A stretch of 64,000 nucleotides of DNA, taken from NCBI GenBank assembly GCA_023954135.1, contig JAMLIN010000002.1, positions 124,001 to 188,000 on the forward strand. Direction: 5' to 3'. Each line of letters starts with the position of its first letter. The stretch's first letter is position 1. Shown here piece by piece: positions 1-8,366 of this stretch. The translations under genes and the position numbers were made by a program. This DNA comes from Burkholderiaceae bacterium. GTDB lineage: Bacteria > Pseudomonadota > Gammaproteobacteria > Burkholderiales > Burkholderiaceae_E. The notes beneath the pieces were generated by a model that ran no database searches, was not told the DNA's origin, and was given only the letters and a program-made list of their open reading frames with translations.

Positions 1-2
1 TC

Positions 3-2414
3 GAGAGCACGATGCGCGAGTTCAACGTGGTCTCGAGCACCGACCTGCGCACCGTCGCCGATTTCGAGAACATGGTGCTCAAGACGGAGCTGGGCTATCC
101 GGTGCGACTGCGCGACGTCGCGCGGGTCGAGATCGGCGCCGAGAACGATCGCACGGTGGTGCGCTTCAACGGCCGCAATACCGTCGCGATGGGAATCATC
201 AAGCAGGCGACGGCCAATCCGCTGGTCCTGTCGGAAGCGCTGCGCGAGCAGATCCCGATCATCGAGCGCGACCTGCCCGAGGGGCTCAAGCTCACCATCT
301 CGCACGACTCCTCGCTCTTCATCGAGCGATCCATCGAGGCGGTGTTCATGACCATCGGCGAGGCGGCCGTCCTGGTCGCGGTCGTGATCTTCCTCTTCCT
401 CGGCACCGTCCGGGCCTCGATCATCCCGCTGGTGACGATCCCGATCGCGCTCGTCACCACCTTCGCCCTGATGCTGATCGCCGGTTTCTCGATCAACACC
501 CTGACGCTGCTCGCGCTGGTGCTCGCCATCGGCCTGGTGGTCGACGACGCGATCGTCGTTCTCGAGAACATCCACCGGCACATCGAGGACGGCATGAAAC
601 CGGTCGTCGCGGCCCACAAGGGGATATCCGAGGTGGCCTTCGCGGTGATCGCGATGACCCTGACCCTGGCGGCGGTGTACGCGCCCCAGGCGTTCACTTC
701 GGGCCGGACCGGCCGCCTGCTGATCGAGTTCGCCCTGACCCTGGCCGGCGCCGTGCTCGTCTCGGGGTTCATCGCCCTGACCCTGACGCCGATGATGTGC
801 TCCCGACTGCTGCGCCATGACGAGAAGCCGGGGCTGCTGTCGCGGATCATCGAGCGGGGCCTGAGCGCGCTCACGTCGGGCTATCGGCGGACCCTGGTCG
901 CGGTGCTCGATTTCCGGTGGCTGGTCCTCGCCGGTGTCGTCGGCTGCTTCGTGGCGACGGCGCTGCTGTGGACGAACATGAAGTCCGAGCTCGCCCCGAC
1001 CGAGGATCGCGGGGTCATGGCCATCAACTTCACCGCGCCCGAGGGTTCTTCCATCCAGTACACCAGCGAGTACGCCCAGCGGATCGAGCGCATAGCGATG
1101 ACCATCCCCGAGGTCGACCGGGTCTTCGTGGTCGCCGGCAATCCCACGGTCGAGCGCGGCACCGGTTCGCTGCGCATGGCCGACTGGAACGACCGCGACC
1201 GCAGGGTGCCCGAGATGCTCGGGGAGCTGCTGCCGCAGCTGCTGGCGATCCCGGGGGTCCAGGCCAATGCGCTCGCGCCGCCGTCGCTCGGCCAGCCCTT
1301 CCGCTCGCGGCCCTTCCACATGATGGTCATCACTTCCGATACCTACGAGAAGCTCCAGGCCGGCGCCGAGCCGCTGCTCGCCGACCTGCGTGCCTGGCCA
1401 GGCCTGCAGGGCATCGAGACCGACCTGCGGCTGGACAAGCCCGAGCTGCGGCTCTGGATAGACCGCGACCGGGCCGCCGATGCCGGCGTCTCGATGGAGA
1501 CCATCGGGCGGGTCCTCGAGACCTCGCTCGGCGGGCGCCGGGTCACGCGGTTTCGCAAGGACGGCGAGCAGTTCGAGGTGATCGTCCAGCTCGACCCGGC
1601 CGGGCGGACTTCACCGGACGACATCTCCGACATCCTGGTGGCGGGCCGCGACGGCCGCCTGCTGCCGCTGTCCTCGCTGCTGCGCGCCGAAGAGACGGTC
1701 GGCCCCAAGGAACTGAATCATTTCTCGCAGCGCCGGGCACTGGCGATCACCGCCAACCTCGGTCCGGGCACGTCGCAGGGCGAAGCGCTCGCTCATGCCC
1801 AGGCCGCCGCGGAGCGGCTCCTGCCCGAGGGCTTCATGATCGACTGGGACGGCCAGTCGCGCGAGTTCTTCCAGTCGTCGTCCTCGCAGATGCTCACGCT
1901 GGTGCTGGCGCTGCTGTTCATCTATCTCGTGCTCGCGGCGCAGTTCGAGAGCTTCGTCGATCCCCTGATCATCATCTCGACGGTGCCGTTGTCGATGGTC
2001 GGCGGCCTGCTGCTGCTCGAGGCGGGCGGGGGGACGATCAACGTCTACAGCAAGATCGGGCTGATCACCCTGATCGGGCTGATCACCAAGCACGGCATCC
2101 TGATCGTCGAATTCTCGAACCAGCTGCGCGATCGCGGCAGCTCGATCCGCGAGGCGGTGATCGAGGCGGCCTGCCTGCGGCTGCGCCCCATCCTGATGAC
2201 GACGGGCGCGATGGTGCTCGGCGCGGTGCCGCTGGCGCTGGCCTCGGGTGCCGGGGCCGAGAGCCGCCAGCAGATCGGGCTGGTGGTGGTCGGCGGGATG
2301 AGCCTCGGCACGGTCCTCACCCTGTTCGTCGTGCCCTCGGTGTACATGCTCTTCACCCGGCGCCATCGCGAGCCCATCCTCGACCATCGAGAGGCGCTAG
2401 AATCGGTGGGATGA
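3..2414 (+). CDS. RND multidrug efflux permease, 5'-truncated by the window edge
   Basis: Inner-membrane proton/drug antiporter of the HAE1 (AcrB/MexB) class, the pump of a tripartite efflux complex. The open frame runs in from the left edge, so about the first fifth of a roughly 1030-residue protein is missing. Visible family marks are the TM4 segment with the paired proton-relay aspartates (LVVDDAIVVLENIHRH), a large periplasmic docking/porter region in the middle, and the TM10 segment with the conserved lysine (GLITKHGILIVEF). The C-terminus has the usual hydrophobic run followed by a short hydrophilic tail. Its TGA overlaps the ATG of the exonuclease gene (ATGA), so the two may be co-transcribed although functionally unrelated. 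The adaptor and outer-membrane partner would lie to the left of the window. Substrate cannot be deduced. Confidence 0.93.
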   Translation, partial: ESTMREFNVVSSTDLRTVADFENMVLKTELGYPVRLRDVARVEIGAENDRTVVRFNGRNTVAMGIIKQATANPLVLSEALREQIPIIERDLPEGLKLTISHDSSLFIERSIEAVFMTIGEAAVLVAVVIFLFLGTVRASIIPLVTIPIALVTTFALMLIAGFSINTLTLLALVLAIGLVVDDAIVVLENIHRHIEDGMKPVVAAHKGISEVAFAVIAMTLTLAAVYAPQAFTSGRTGRLLIEFALTLAGAVLVSGFIALTLTPMMCSRLLRHDEKPGLLSRIIERGLSALTSGYRRTLVAVLDFRWLVLAGVVGCFVATALLWTNMKSELAPTEDRGVMAINFTAPEGSSIQYTSEYAQRIERIAMTIPEVDRVFVVAGNPTVERGTGSLRMADWNDRDRRVPEMLGELLPQLLAIPGVQANALAPPSLGQPFRSRPFHMMVITSDTYEKLQAGAEPLLADLRAWPGLQGIETDLRLDKPELRLWIDRDRAADAGVSMETIGRVLETSLGGRRVTRFRKDGEQFEVIVQLDPAGRTSPDDISDILVAGRDGRLLPLSSLLRAEETVGPKELNHFSQRRALAITANLGPGTSQGEALAHAQAAAERLLPEGFMIDWDGQSREFFQSSSSQMLTLVLALLFIYLVLAAQFESFVDPLIIISTVPLSMVGGLLLLEAGGGTINVYSKIGLITLIGLITKHGILIVEFSNQLRDRGSSIREAVIEAACLRLRPILMTTGAMVLGAVPLALASGAGAESRQQIGLVVVGGMSLGTVLTLFVVPSVYMLFTRRHREPILDHREALESVG

Positions 2415-3115
2415 CGCGCCAGATCGTCCTCGACACCGAAACCACCGGCCTGTCCCCCGAAGAGGGGCATCGCATCGTGGAGATCGGCCTGATCGAGCTC
2501 CAGGGTCGACGGCGAACCGGGCGCACGTTCCACACCTATCTCGATCCCGAGCGCGACATCGATCCGGGCGCCGAGAAGGTCCATGGCCTGAGCCGCGAGC
2601 GCCTGACCGGCGAGCCGAAGTTCGAGGCGATCGCCGATCGCCTGCTCGCGTTCGTCGCGGGCGCCGAGGTCCTGATCCACAACGCGCCTTTCGACATCGG
2701 CTTCCTCGATGCCGAGATGGCCCGGCTGGGTCGCGAGCCGTTCCAGACCCATTGTGTCGCGGTGGTCGACACGCTCGCGATGGCCCGCGAGATGCGTCCC
2801 GGACAGCGCAATTCCCTCGACGTCCTGTGCGGCCATTTCGGGGTCTCGAACGAGCATCGCACCCTGCACGGCGCCCTGCTCGATGCGGAGCTGCTCGCCG
2901 AGGTCTATCTCCAGATGACCCGGGGGCAGGAATCCTTCGCGATGTTCGGCGATGAAGGCACGATCGCGGCGGCCGACGAGCTCGAATGGCCGCTGGCTAC
3001 GCCCCTGCCGGTGCTGCCCGCCAGCGCGCAGGAGATCGCCGCCCACGAAGCCGTGCTCGCCGGCATGGGGAAGCCCGAAAAGCCTGCTCTCTGGACCGTG
3101 TTGCAGGCTGGCTGA
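2411..3115 (+). CDS. dnaQ: DNA polymerase III epsilon subunit (DnaQ-type 3'-5' exonuclease)
   Basis: Proofreading DEDDh exonuclease of the replicative polymerase, 234 residues. Exo I is DTETTG at residues 8-13, Exo II lies in HNAPFDIGFLDAE, and Exo III has the H-x4-D arrangement (HGALLDAELL). The C-terminal tail after about residue 180 is the expected region for binding the polymerase alpha subunit. The ATG overlaps the stop of the efflux gene by 4 bp. A TAGAAT box at 2398-2403, within the end of that gene, may give it its own promoter. Length and motif order are normal. A DnaQ-like paralogue serving another function cannot be excluded, but the full-length C-terminal tail favours the replicative subunit. 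Confidence 0.9.
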   Translation: MTRQIVLDTETTGLSPEEGHRIVEIGLIELQGRRRTGRTFHTYLDPERDIDPGAEKVHGLSRERLTGEPKFEAIADRLLAFVAGAEVLIHNAPFDIGFLDAEMARLGREPFQTHCVAVVDTLAMAREMRPGQRNSLDVLCGHFGVSNEHRTLHGALLDAELLAEVYLQMTRGQESFAMFGDEGTIAAADELEWPLATPLPVLPASAQEIAAHEAVLAGMGKPEKPALWTVLQAG

Positions 3116-3118
3116 TGC

Positions 3119-3219
3119 CCGGCTTCACATTCGGGTGCAGGGCAAGGCGGGGCGCCGCAGACAGTACGGTTGTACGGCAAGGCGTCCCAACGCGGCCATG
3201 TGCCCGAATGTGAAGCCGG
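3119..3219. repeat. Long inverted repeat between convergent genes
   Basis: A perfect 17-bp inverted repeat, CCGGCTTCACATTCGGG at 3119-3135 and its complement at 3203-3219, flanks a 67-bp centre that itself holds short inverted pieces (GTACGGTTGTAC) and two GCAAGGCG-type words. It fills the gap between the converging dnaQ and S41 protease genes. It resembles dispersed intergenic palindromes (REP/MITE-like) and could also act as a two-way terminator, although no T-run follows either arm. Confidence 0.6.
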
Positions 3220-3224
3220 ACGGG

Positions 3225-4565
3225 CTAGCGCAGGCCGGTCAGGGTGGATAGTCCGCGCAACGAGTCGTCCGGGCGCGGCGTCGCCGGCAGGGATTTGCCC
3301 GCAATCGGTGCCGGACATTGCCCGTCGGCAAGCCAGCCGAGCGCAGCCGCGAGCAGGGGCTCGTCGGCCGCGCCGAATTCGCCGACCACCGGGTCCGTGA
3401 TCTCGCAGTCCGGGGCGAGCCCGCCGTAGTAGTCGCCCTCGTCGAGGGCGTTGCGGGTGGTGAAGCTGACGATCGAATAGACCCAGCCCGCATGGCTCGG
3501 CGGTGTGAATCCCACCGGCTTGCCGCAGGTCGCCGACCCGATCCGGGTGGAGGAGCGCCAGGGATCCAGGCCCGCGATCAGCATCTCCGATGCAGAGCAG
3601 GTTCGGGTACCGGTGATCCAGACGATGCGCTCGAAGCGGCCGGCCCGTGGATCGTTGCCGAAGCCGTAGGTCCGGTTCGAGCTCGCGTGCGCTGGATTGA
3701 ACTCCAGGCGGCCCATGATCCGTCCGGAAAGGTCGTCCAGGCCGAGCGCCGAACCGATCTGCGCGGCGACCGCGACCAGTCCGCCGCCGTTCTCGCGCAG
3801 GTCGACGACGAGATCCTGGGCGCCCTGGTCGAGCAGCTGGTCGAGCGTCGCCTGCCACGGGGAGACGCCGAGCCGGCCGAAGGAGTAGAAGTTGACGTAA
3901 CCCACCTTGCGGCCGCCCGCATCATGGACACCCGACCCCATCACGTAGCTCAGGTCGTACCAGTTGCGGGTCACGGTCATGGTCAGCGTCCGGTCGTCGC
4001 GGCGGACATCGAAGGCAAGGCTGGTGCCGGCTTCGTTGGGTCCGAACGCCTCGCCGAGCGCGCCGGCGGCGAGCAACTCGGCGATCGTACGGCCGCCGAT
4101 GGCGACGATCCGGTCGCCTCGGCGCATCCCGGCCGCATGGGCGGGCGAGCGTGGCTGGACGAGGCGCAGCGCGAGCGCATCGGCCTCGATCTGGTAGGTG
4201 ATTCCGAAGCCGAGGCTGCGGCCCTCGTCGAAGAAGGCGTCGTAGCTCGCCGCCGGCTCGATGTAGCTGTAGCGGTCCTCGGCGACTTTCAGCGCAGCCA
4301 GGGCCGCATGGGCGTCGGGATAGGCATCCGGTGCAGGCCGCGGCGGCAGCCGATCCACCCAGTAGTACCAGTCGTACAGATACGACACCAGGAAGCCGGC
4401 CGAGGGGGGGCCGAGCTCGGCTTCCGCCTGCGGCGCGCCGCCACCGCCACAGCCCGCGAGCAGGAGACTGGCGAGAACGGCGCCCAGCGCGGCGGACATC
4501 CGTCCGGCGGCACCGGACCGGGCTTGCTGCCGGACGGGAGGCGTCCTGGCGATGGAACGGGCCAT
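3225..4565 (-). CDS. S41-family (C-terminal processing) protease, lipoprotein
   Basis: Periplasmic tail-specific type serine protease. A lipobox (LLLAGC) after a hydrophobic stretch indicates a lipid anchor. A PDZ domain follows (GITYQ to GGRTIAEL, with the typical SPAHAAGMRRGDRIV). The S41 catalytic region contains the nucleophile motif CSASEM and a downstream general-base lysine (TCGKP). Three cysteines near the active site could form a disulfide. The frame is open to a TTG at 4628. I prefer the ATG at 4565, which gives a basic n-region before the lipobox, and ATG 4499 is also possible. It faces dnaQ across the inverted repeat and is divergent from the DUF2863 gene. Substrate unknown. Confidence 0.85.
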   Translation of the reverse strand: MARSIARTPPVRQQARSGAAGRMSAALGAVLASLLLAGCGGGGAPQAEAELGPPSAGFLVSYLYDWYYWVDRLPPRPAPDAYPDAHAALAALKVAEDRYSYIEPAASYDAFFDEGRSLGFGITYQIEADALALRLVQPRSPAHAAGMRRGDRIVAIGGRTIAELLAAGALGEAFGPNEAGTSLAFDVRRDDRTLTMTVTRNWYDLSYVMGSGVHDAGGRKVGYVNFYSFGRLGVSPWQATLDQLLDQGAQDLVVDLRENGGGLVAVAAQIGSALGLDDLSGRIMGRLEFNPAHASSNRTYGFGNDPRAGRFERIVWITGTRTCSASEMLIAGLDPWRSSTRIGSATCGKPVGFTPPSHAGWVYSIVSFTTRNALDEGDYYGGLAPDCEITDPVVGEFGAADEPLLAAALGWLADGQCPAPIAGKSLPATPRPDDSLRGLSTLTGLR

Positions 4566-4663
4566 GCCGCTGGGCGGCATGCCCGGTGGAACGGTGGACG
4601 GATCGAGGGGTAGGTGGGGCACGGTCAATGATTGCTACACTTCGCGGATCGCGTCAGGATCCC

Positions 4664-5875
4664 ATGATGAAAGAAACCCGTATCGCCCGTTCGCGCCGTG
4701 AACGCAAGAGCCATCTGTCGCCCGATGCCGAGCGGCTGGTTGCGTCGGCCCTCGGGCTGGCGAACTCGGGCAGCCGGGTCGAGGATCGCTACTGGGAACG
4801 CCAGCTCGCCGACCGGATCGAGCGCCTGCTCGAAAGCGGTCACCAGCAGTCCCTCTACAACGCCCTCGACCGGCTGCAGCAGACCGATGGCGAAGCCTAT
4901 GGTGCGATGGTCGAGGCGGTCGAGGAATCCGCCGAGAGCATGGTGCTGGACCACGAGGGCCGGCCCTGGCAGATCCTGCTGGTGTCCGCGCCCCTGATCG
5001 CCTGGACGCGTTTCCGGATCCCCTCCGGAGCATTGCCTCCGCATGCGGTCGATGCGATCGCCGCCCACTGGCAGGCGCATGTGCTCGCCCGCCCGGCGCG
5101 GCTGTTCGTCGTGCCGCATCTCTACAGCCTCGACGAGCTGCCCCGGGACTATGCGGAGCTGCGCAAGATGACCCGTCGTCTCGGCGAGGCGGCCCTGCGA
5201 GGGCGCCGCAGCCGGGTCGATGTCTCGGGCCTGCCCGAGACGGCCGACATGCTGGCCGATTCGCGCTTCCTCGTCGGCGCCCTGGCGGTACCTCTGGGTG
5301 ACCCGGCCTTCCGCTGGCAGGAGCTCGAAAGCGACGACCATGCCACCCGGGTGCAGTGCCTCGAGCACTGGGTGGCGCAGGCCCGGCCGGTGATCGAGCC
5401 GCTGCTGCCCGGTTGCGGCTTCGAATGCCTGTTGCCCGATGCCTACCACATCAACCTGCGCGAGGCCGATCGCAGGGTGCGGCCCAATGCGATCCGCGCC
5501 GGGGTGCACTACCTCAGTCATGCGCTCGCGATCGAGCCTGGCGAGATCCGGGCGGTGGTGGCGCCGTTCGGCGATGACCAGGTCGATGAATACCGGATCG
5601 GGCTGTCGGTCGATCCGGATGGCGACGAGATCGCCCATGGCATCGTCTGGCCCTTGTTCGGCGCCGAATCCGAGGACGACGAGCCGTCGCCGCTCGAGCG
5701 GATCCGCGAGATCCTGCGTGATGCGGGCATCAGCGAACAGCGGCTCTGGCCGGACCTGATCGAATCAGAATACTGCGAGGACTGCGGCGCGCCGCTGTTC
5801 CCCAACGAGAACGGCGAGGTCGTCCACGCCGAGATGCCGGTCGATGTGGAGCCCGGCTCCTCCCACTTCCACTGA
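4664..5875 (+). CDS. DUF2863 family protein
   Basis: Protein of 403 residues matching what I know of DUF2863, a family restricted largely to Betaproteobacteria and of unknown function. It opens with a basic RSRRERKSHLS stretch and then SPDAERLVASALGLA, which is characteristic. The tail carries a CEDCG pair that may be a small metal-binding site. The ATG at 4664 is preceded by AGGA at 4656-4659, and a GCTACACT -10-like box lies at 4635-4642. Upstream in-frame codons would overlap the divergent protease gene and have no Shine-Dalgarno. It has no operon partner. Its main value is taxonomic. Confidence 0.85.
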   Translation: MMKETRIARSRRERKSHLSPDAERLVASALGLANSGSRVEDRYWERQLADRIERLLESGHQQSLYNALDRLQQTDGEAYGAMVEAVEESAESMVLDHEGRPWQILLVSAPLIAWTRFRIPSGALPPHAVDAIAAHWQAHVLARPARLFVVPHLYSLDELPRDYAELRKMTRRLGEAALRGRRSRVDVSGLPETADMLADSRFLVGALAVPLGDPAFRWQELESDDHATRVQCLEHWVAQARPVIEPLLPGCGFECLLPDAYHINLREADRRVRPNAIRAGVHYLSHALAIEPGEIRAVVAPFGDDQVDEYRIGLSVDPDGDEIAHGIVWPLFGAESEDDEPSPLERIREILRDAGISEQRLWPDLIESEYCEDCGAPLFPNENGEVVHAEMPVDVEPGSSHFH

Positions 5876-5884
5876 CTCCGGGCG

Positions 5885-6409
5885 TCAGCCCGGCGGGCGC
5901 CGTTCACCGGTGGCGGCCCGGGCCGAGGCGATGCCCGCGTCGAGATAGGCGCCGTAGAAGTCCCGGCTCGTGTAGCCGACGAGCCGTTCGGCGACTTCGC
6001 GCTCGCCGTCGAGGAATACCACCGTCGGCGACACTCGTACCCGGAGGGCGCCGGCGATCTGCTTCGGCGAGCGCGCCGGTTCCAGCCCGGGAATCGGCCG
6101 GTCGTCATCCATCCGCAGCTCGATGACCCGGATGCCGAGTCGCTCGCGCTGGGCATGCACATGGCGCAACTGGTCGGCGCGCAGCGCTTCGCAGAAAGCG
6201 CAGCCGGTCAGCGAGAAGAACAGCAGCAGGGGCTGGCCCCGTTCCATGGCGATGCGTTGCTCGCCGGCGTACTCGGCGGGCCCGCCGAGCAACGCATGGG
6301 GCTGTGGTTCGCCTGCCATCGCCGGCTTGCGGGCGAGGAATCCATCGAGACCCGCAAGCGCCGCGAGCAGGATCCCGGCGAGGATGTGCCTGCGTGCCGG
6401 CGAATGCAT
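5885..6409 (-). CDS. Exported thioredoxin-like protein of the sox locus (SoxS/SoxW-like)
   Basis: About 174 residues with an N-terminal signal segment (HILAGILLAALAG) and a thioredoxin fold with active site CAFC in the context LTGCAFCEAL, then a cis-proline-type RVSPTVVFLDG. It is divergent from soxR at the head of the sox cluster, the position of soxS in Paracoccus. SoxS/SoxW keep the SoxY carrier cysteine reduced, so a periplasmic role in reactivating SoxYZ is the natural inference. The frame is open further upstream to 6595. I chose ATG 6409 because it directly precedes the signal peptide. Sequence alone does not separate SoxS from SoxW, hence no symbol. Confidence 0.78.
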   Translation of the reverse strand: MHSPARRHILAGILLAALAGLDGFLARKPAMAGEPQPHALLGGPAEYAGEQRIAMERGQPLLLFFSLTGCAFCEALRADQLRHVHAQRERLGIRVIELRMDDDRPIPGLEPARSPKQIAGALRVRVSPTVVFLDGEREVAERLVGYTSRDFYGAYLDAGIASARAATGERRPPG

Positions 6410-6473
6410 CGCCGCGGAGATGAGAGAGAACCGGGACACGCTGCGGAATTCCGAAAGTCCTCGTCGATTGACT

Positions 6474-6493
6474 ATATGCGCATTCATGCATAT
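6474..6493. promoter_or_regulatory. Candidate SoxR operator in the divergent promoter
   Basis: ATATGC-N8-GCATAT inverted repeat, extended imperfectly to both sides, in the AT-rich part of the gap between the thioredoxin-like gene and soxR. ArsR-family repressors of the SoxR/BigR type bind ATAT-rich dyads of this spacing, so autoregulation plus control of both directions is plausible. The assignment is by position and symmetry only. Confidence 0.5.
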
Positions 6494-6593
6494 TGTCATG
6501 GCACAGTTCTTCTTCTGGACTGAATGAACGAACGACAAGGCGGATTCGCCGGGCTCCCTGCCGCGAATCGAAGGGCGACCGCCGGAGGACGAC

Positions 6594-7019
6594 ATGGACG
6601 ACCTTACCCGGGTCTTCAGCGCGGTTGCCGACTACTTCACGCTGCTGTCCGAGCCGATGCGCATCCGCATCGTCCATGCCATATGCCAGCAGGAAAAGAC
6701 GGTCTCGCAGATCGTTGCCGAGACCGGGTCGACCCAGACCAACATCTCGAGGCATCTGGGCTCGATGCACCGGGCCGGCGTGCTCACCCGCCGCAAGGAA
6801 GGCAACCACATCTACTACGGCGTCGGCGACGAGACCCTCACCGCCATCTGCCGCAGCGTGTGCGTCCATATCGCCAGCCGGCTCGAGTCCGAGGTGGCCG
6901 GGCAGTCCGACTTCATCACCCTGGCGCGCGAGCTCACCGGTAATGACCGGCCCGGCGACCGGGCCCGGCCGGGGGGCGACGGCGCTTCCCCGGGGCACAG
7001 TGCATCGCGAGGTACCTGA
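6594..7019 (+). CDS. soxR: ArsR-family transcriptional regulator SoxR
   Basis: Winged-helix repressor of 141 residues. The HTH covers VSQIVAETGSTQTNISRHL and the wing is LTRRKEGNHIYYGV. Two cysteines in the helical part (CQQEK and CRSVC) are candidates for the thiol switch by which SoxR proteins sense sulfide or persulfide. A strong GGAGGAC ribosome site precedes the ATG. It is the first gene of the soxRCDYZAXB run and its TGA abuts the soxC ATG. Assignment rests on family features and position; no metal-site CxC typical of arsenic sensors is present. Confidence 0.88.
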   Translation: MDDLTRVFSAVADYFTLLSEPMRIRIVHAICQQEKTVSQIVAETGSTQTNISRHLGSMHRAGVLTRRKEGNHIYYGVGDETLTAICRSVCVHIASRLESEVAGQSDFITLARELTGNDRPGDRARPGGDGASPGHSASRGT

Positions 7020-8366
7020 ATGCCCGCCCGGCCACCCGTCATGGGCCGGGTCGTCCCGGCGCCCGAGAACCACCTGTCCGCGGAAGAGCTGCGCGCGGCC
7101 GGCACCGCGCGGCGCGCGTTCATGGGCAAGGCGCTGGCGATGGGGGCGGGCGTGGGGATCGCGGGCCGGGCGGCGGCCACCGGTCCGAAAGGCGAGAAGC
7201 AGATCCTCGAGCTGCCGGCGCATTCGACCGGGCTCGGCCAGCCGGTGGCTGCCCGCGGCTACGGCCAGCCGTCGAAATGGGAGCGCAATCTGCAGCGCCG
7301 CGAAAGCCCTGGTCTGACCCGGGTGTCGGCCGCATCGGTCAGCTTCACTCCCCTGCAGGGCCTGTTCGGCATCATCACCCCGAGCGGGCTGCACTTCGAG
7401 CGCCATCACCAGGGCTGGTGGGACATCGATCCCAGCCAGCATCGGCTGATGATCAACGGTCTGGTCGAGGCGCCGCGCGTCTACACCATGGACGAGCTGA
7501 TGCGCATGCCGTCCACGTCGCGGATCCACTTCATCGAGTGCGGGGCGAATACCGGCATGGAATGGGGCGGTGTCGCCGTGCCGACGGTGCAGTACACCCA
7601 CGGCATGCTCTCCTGCTGCGAATACACCGGGGTGCTGCTCTCGACCCTGCTCGATGCCTGCGGTGCCGACATCGGGTCGGGCACAGGCGAGGATCGCTAC
7701 GTGCTCGCCGAGGGCGCCGACGGATCGTCGATGACGCGGACCATCTCGATGAAGGCGGCACTCGACGACGTCATGGTCGCCTGGGCGATGAACGGCGAGA
7801 TGCTCCGGCCGGAGAACGGCTATCCCCTGCGCCTCGTGGTGCCCGGCGTGCAGGGCGTGTCGTGGGTGAAGTACCTGCGCCGCATCGAGGTGGGCGACCG
7901 GCCCTGGGATACCAAGGACGAGGTGCTGCACTACGTCGACATGATGCCCGACGGGATGCTGCGCCAGTACACCTCCATCCAGGAGGTCAAGTCGGTCATC
8001 ACCTCGCCCTCGGGCGGCCAGACCCTGCTCGATCACGGCTACTACAACCTGACCGGCCTTGCCTGGTCGGGGCGCGGCCGGATCGAGCGGGTCGACGTGT
8101 CCACCGACGGCGGGCGCAACTGGCGCACCGCGCGGCTCGAGTCCCCGGTGCTGCCGAAGGCGCTGACCCGCTTCAACATCGACTTCGTCTGGGACGGCTC
8201 GCCGGCGATCCTGCAGAGCCGGGCGATCGACGAGTCCGGCCATGTCCAGCCGAAGATCAACCAGTTGCGCGCGGTACGGGGAACCCGCTCGATCTACCAC
8301 AACAACGCGATCCAGTCGTGGCGGCTGCTGCCGTCGGGCGAGGTCGGCAACGTGCAGGTCTACTGA
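7020..8366 (+). CDS. soxC: Sulfane dehydrogenase molybdenum subunit SoxC
   Basis: Periplasmic molybdenum-cofactor subunit of the Sox(CD)2 complex, which oxidises the outer sulfane sulfur bound to SoxY. At 448 residues it is normal in size. A twin-arginine export signal (RRAFMGKALAMGAG) lies near residues 31-44. The Mo-coordinating cysteine is C174 in HFIECGANTG, in a sulfite-oxidase fold, followed by the dimerisation domain (about residue 310 onward, with WSGRGRIERVDVSTDGG). The ATG directly follows the soxR stop. Its presence with soxD means thiosulfate can be oxidised fully to sulfate without obligatory sulfur-globule storage. Confidence 0.95.
   Translation: MPARPPVMGRVVPAPENHLSAEELRAAGTARRAFMGKALAMGAGVGIAGRAAATGPKGEKQILELPAHSTGLGQPVAARGYGQPSKWERNLQRRESPGLTRVSAASVSFTPLQGLFGIITPSGLHFERHHQGWWDIDPSQHRLMINGLVEAPRVYTMDELMRMPSTSRIHFIECGANTGMEWGGVAVPTVQYTHGMLSCCEYTGVLLSTLLDACGADIGSGTGEDRYVLAEGADGSSMTRTISMKAALDDVMVAWAMNGEMLRPENGYPLRLVVPGVQGVSWVKYLRRIEVGDRPWDTKDEVLHYVDMMPDGMLRQYTSIQEVKSVITSPSGGQTLLDHGYYNLTGLAWSGRGRIERVDVSTDGGRNWRTARLESPVLPKALTRFNIDFVWDGSPAILQSRAIDESGHVQPKINQLRAVRGTRSIYHNNAIQSWRLLPSGEVGNVQVY

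Noticed and set aside
917-2410. Long second frame over the efflux gene
   Set aside because: It is arginine/alanine-rich shadow coding created by high GC. Only its last part, from ATG 2411, is the real dnaQ gene.
6594-7019. Arsenic-responsive ArsR
   Set aside because: No arsenic-type metal-binding CxC motif and no ars genes; it heads the sox operon.
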